A DNA stretch of 7,336 nt. Origin: JAAZNO01 sp012798275 (GTDB taxonomy: Bacteria; Chloroflexota; Anaerolineae; B4-G1; SLSP01). Numbering within the stretch: position 1 is the stretch's first letter; each line of letters begins with the position of its first letter. The stretch is from positions 1-7,336 of the forward strand of contig DAOPQD010000131.1 of NCBI GenBank assembly GCA_035347995.1. Direction: 5' to 3'. This document shows, piece by piece, positions 5,991 through 7,336 of this stretch. The translations under genes and the position numbers were made by a program. The notes below the pieces were generated by a model, which made no database searches, was not told the origin of the DNA, and worked only from the letters and a program-made list of their open reading frames with translations.

Positions 5991-6602
5991 TTAGAATTCC
6001 TCGTAAGTTGCGGTATCCGTGGCCGGCGCTGCCTTATGCGCTGCCGCGCGCAGGCGCCGTCGGCGCACGATCAGATACAGCAACAGGACGATGAGGAAGA
6101 TCCACAGGAGCACCAGGTAGGGGAAGAGGACGGCGAGCACCGCCGTGATGGCCGAGACGGCCTCTTCGAGGGAGCTGACGACGGAATTGCCCGCGCCGGC
6201 CGTGGTTGCGGTGATGACCGGTCGCGCCGACGCCTTGACCGCGTGGACGCCGCCCGCCAGAATCACGCCGCAGCCCAGCGCCAGGATGGGGCTCAGGTTG
6301 AGGGTGTGCTGGGTCGTGGCGGCAAAGAGGATAGCGCCCGCCGTGGGGCGGATGACCGTTCCGATGACGTCGTTGACGCTGTCTACGGCAGGGATCTTGT
6401 CGGCAAGCGCATCCACGATCAACAGCACGGCCAGCAAGCCGATGATCCACCCGTTGGTGAGGGCGCTCCAGGGTTCCTCCAGGGTGATCAGGTCGGTGAA
6501 GCGCGACAGCAGCGCGACGGTGAGCAAAGGAATGTAGGCGTTCAACCCCGCTGAGGTTGAAAGCCCAAACGCCGTGGTCAGATTCAAAACCCAATCAAGC
6601 AT
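5991..6602 (-). CDS. DUF4126 family membrane protein
   Basis: 203 residues from ATG at 6602. The N-terminal stretch GLSTSAGLNAYIPLLTVALLSRF (13-35) is the hallmark of DUF4126, a family of unknown function. Hydrophobic segments lie near 5-32, 52-66, 84-122 and 151-180. The polar stretch NSVVSSLEEAVS (139-150) precedes the last long hydrophobic region. RRRR (180-183) and a short polar tail follow, consistent with a cytoplasmic C terminus. The frame stays open upstream to 6902, but that extension crosses the promoter at 6726-6754 and a repeat, and family members begin near this Met. An AAGGGG site lies just upstream of the chosen ATG. It is the first gene of the minus-strand run. Confidence 0.85.
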   Translation of the reverse strand: MLDWVLNLTTAFGLSTSAGLNAYIPLLTVALLSRFTDLITLEEPWSALTNGWIIGLLAVLLIVDALADKIPAVDSVNDVIGTVIRPTAGAILFAATTQHTLNLSPILALGCGVILAGGVHAVKASARPVITATTAGAGNSVVSSLEEAVSAITAVLAVLFPYLVLLWIFLIVLLLYLIVRRRRLRAAAHKAAPATDTATYEEF

Positions 6603-6680
6603 GTCCCCTTCTTTCTGCGCCAGGGAGGGCCGGTAGCTCGTGCGAATGGGGAGGATTGAACGGAGCCGCGTCTGCGATTT

Positions 6681-6717
6681 CAGGAAGTTGTTTCTTCCTG
6701 GAGTTGTGCCTTCCTGG
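6681..6717 (-). promoter_or_regulatory. Leader with duplicated CCAGGAAG and one competing complement
   Basis: In the DUF4126 gene's direction, CCAGGAAG occurs twice, 16 bases apart (6717-6710 and 6701-6694). One CTTCCTG follows (6687-6681). The second copy forms a 7-bp hairpin with CTTCCTG across a 6-base loop; the first copy can pair with the same segment instead. The block begins about at the predicted transcription start. It could be a leader switch or a pair of operator half-sites; both are inference. Confidence 0.4.
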
Positions 6718-6725
6718 CTGAGTTC

Positions 6726-6754
6726 ATTATACGCGCATTCATAAAAATGTACAA
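6726..6754 (-). promoter_or_regulatory. Promoter of the DUF4126 gene
   Basis: On the minus strand, TTGTAC (6754-6749) is followed after 17 bases by a consensus TATAAT (6731-6726). Predicted initiation near 6719 gives a leader of about 115 bases before the ATG at 6602. The -10 is perfect, while the -35 matches TTGACA only in its first three bases. Confidence 0.65.
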
Positions 6755-6784
6755 CATTCATCTCCTCGGAAAATCGGCGAGTCA

Positions 6785-6816
6785 GCGAAAAAGCGAGAAA
6801 GCGAATAAGCGAAAAA
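6785..6816. repeat. Four tandem GCGAAAAA-type octamers
   Basis: The units are GCGAAAAA, GCGAGAAA, GCGAATAA and GCGAAAAA. Copy 1 has only about two such units at the matching place (GCGAAAAG at 5317-5324, then GCGAATCT). The unit number therefore differs between the two repeat copies. Confidence 0.7.
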
Positions 6817-6920
6817 ATCACTTGCGTGGCAAAGGGTGCGCGAACTTCAGGCCGCCCCGGAATGAATTCCGGGCCTGCTACGTCTCCAACAACGCGCTTC
6901 AACGCGGTTGGTTTGTGCCA

Positions 6921-6943
6921 GGCTGGGGATTCTATCCCCGGCC
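6921..6943. repeat. Hairpin in repeat copy 2
   Basis: GGCTGGGGA / TCCCCGGCC with loop TTCTA forms a 9-bp stem with one T-G wobble. It corresponds to 5435-5457. The substitution preserves pairing. Confidence 0.75.
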
Positions 6944-6959
6944 AAACTCACATTTTCAT

Positions 6960-7044
6960 GCTTGCCGATAGCGCATCAGCACAAGGCGTCTCTAAGTCAT
7001 TTACCCCATCGCGGAACGTGCCCTACGGATCTACAGGACAAAGC
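6960..7044. other. Spacer with no recognisable element
   Basis: Part of the divergent spacer 6603-7159. Between the end of repeat copy 2 and the candidate promoter at 7045 I see no gene, repeat or strong hairpin. Confidence 0.5.
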
Positions 7045-7072
7045 TTGACTTTTACGCCTGAAGGCATACCAT
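7045..7072 (+). promoter_or_regulatory. Candidate promoter of the gene at 7160
   Basis: TTGACT (7045-7050, five of six to consensus) is followed after 16 bases by TACCAT (7067-7072, four of six). Initiation near 7079 would give a leader of about 80 bases. The -10 is weak, so this is only the best candidate in the spacer. Confidence 0.4.
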
Positions 7073-7159
7073 AAATTTATCTCGATTCCCTGCGGGCCTA
7101 AATATTGTTTGAGCCTTCTAGCCAAATTTGCCCAATCTGCATTCCTGGAGGTGGAACCG

Positions 7160-7336
7160 ATGACGCCGTTGCGATTGGCCCGCCAGGCCCTGACGCTGCT
7201 GTTGACTTGCGCTGTGCTTTTCTCGGGGACTCCCCTTGTATTTGTCCCCCCTCTCCCCCGTGATGTAAATTTATCTGCGGAACGGCTGGGAGTAGCGGCA
7301 GTCGCCGCGGCGCCGGCAGGCGGCGTGACCGCCCAG
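7160..7336 (+). CDS. N-terminal part of an exported protein, truncated by the window end
   Basis: 59 codons are visible and the frame is still open at 7336. A strong Shine-Dalgarno sequence, GGAGGT (7147-7152), lies 7 bases before the ATG. The protein opens with a basic n-region (MTPLRLARQ) and a hydrophobic stretch at about 10-29, then a proline-rich turn and an Ala-rich segment (AAVAAAPAGG, 46-55). This reads as a Sec-type signal peptide or signal anchor. Cys17 is preceded by Thr, so it is a poor lipobox. Function cannot be told from this fragment. It is transcribed divergently from the DUF4126 gene. Confidence 0.7.
   Translation, partial: MTPLRLARQALTLLLTCAVLFSGTPLVFVPPLPRDVNLSAERLGVAAVAAAPAGGVTAQ

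Larger units (their letters stand above)
6762..6959 (-). repeat. Composite intergenic repeat, copy 2
   Basis: Partner of 5288-5504 in the same orientation, and more complete in its middle part. From the gene-proximal end it holds CTCCT and AAAAT, GAGTCAGCG (6779), four tandem octamers (6785-6816), the CTTGCGTGG-AAAGGGTG block, a hairpin CCCGGAAT-GA-ATTCCGGG (6856-6873) with outer CAGG/CCTG pairing, the 59-base core (6889-6947), and CTCACATTTTC. It lies just upstream of the DUF4126 promoter rather than directly at a ribosome binding site. Both copies can be read as a peptide with NAVGLCQAGDSIP, but this is a by-product of the repeat. Confidence 0.8.

Noticed and set aside
6603..6902. N-terminal extension of the DUF4126 frame
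   Set aside because: It runs through the promoter, the leader and the repeat. The family begins at the Met encoded at 6602. The GAGGAG ahead of an internal ATG near 6761 has no spacer.
5288..6959. CRISPR array or insertion sequence built on the repeated blocks
   Set aside because: There are only two long copies, about 1.5 kb apart, with genes between them. There are no regular spacers, no transposase, and no clear target-site duplication.
7160..7336. Lipoprotein signal in the truncated gene (Cys17)
   Set aside because: The residues before Cys are LLLT; Thr at -1 and Leu at -2 do not fit a lipobox, and the hydrophobic stretch continues well past the Cys.

Overview
The window is a stretch of bacterial chromosome of moderately high GC. 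It carries six complete protein genes and one truncated gene, separated by intergenic spacers rich in repeats and hairpins. Chloroflexota (an Anaerolineae- or Caldilineae-like lineage) is my best guess. The basis is gene content (small DUF4190 and DUF4126 membrane proteins, a CysRS with a non-canonical KMSKS loop, a divergent MraY away from any mur cluster) and the style of the intergenic repeats. This is inference from memory of similar genomes and no marker here proves it.

Layout. Positions 1-273 hold two tandem near-perfect 18-bp hairpins, a strong G-quadruplex motif, and a leader of short repeat modules. A MraY/GT4-type membrane phosphosugar transferase gene follows on the + strand (TTG start at 274, stop at 1323) and ends at a strong intrinsic terminator (1341-1383). 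Convergent to it, five genes run on the minus strand. In transcription order they are: a DUF4126 membrane protein (6602-5991), a DUF4190 membrane protein (5942-5580), a proline-rich single-pass membrane protein (5285-4935), uvrC (4768-2882) and cysS (2799-1423). A divergent + strand gene for a secreted or membrane-anchored protein begins at 7160 and runs off the window.

Functionally these are mostly housekeeping genes: excision repair nuclease subunit C, cysteinyl-tRNA synthetase, and a lipid-carrier phosphosugar transferase. Beside them sit three small membrane proteins of unknown role. I see no defence system, CRISPR array, transposase, tRNA or rRNA, and no clearly new multi-gene system.

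The noncoding DNA is the more unusual part. A composite repeat occurs in two long copies (5288-5504 and 6762-6959), each immediately upstream of a minus-strand gene or leader. Pieces of the same modules, in the same orientation relative to the gene, also precede the MraY-like gene and, more weakly, cysS. uvrC appears to have a TATAAT box exactly 7 nt before its GTG start, which suggests a leaderless mRNA. The DUF4126 gene has a clear promoter and a leader with competing stem options.
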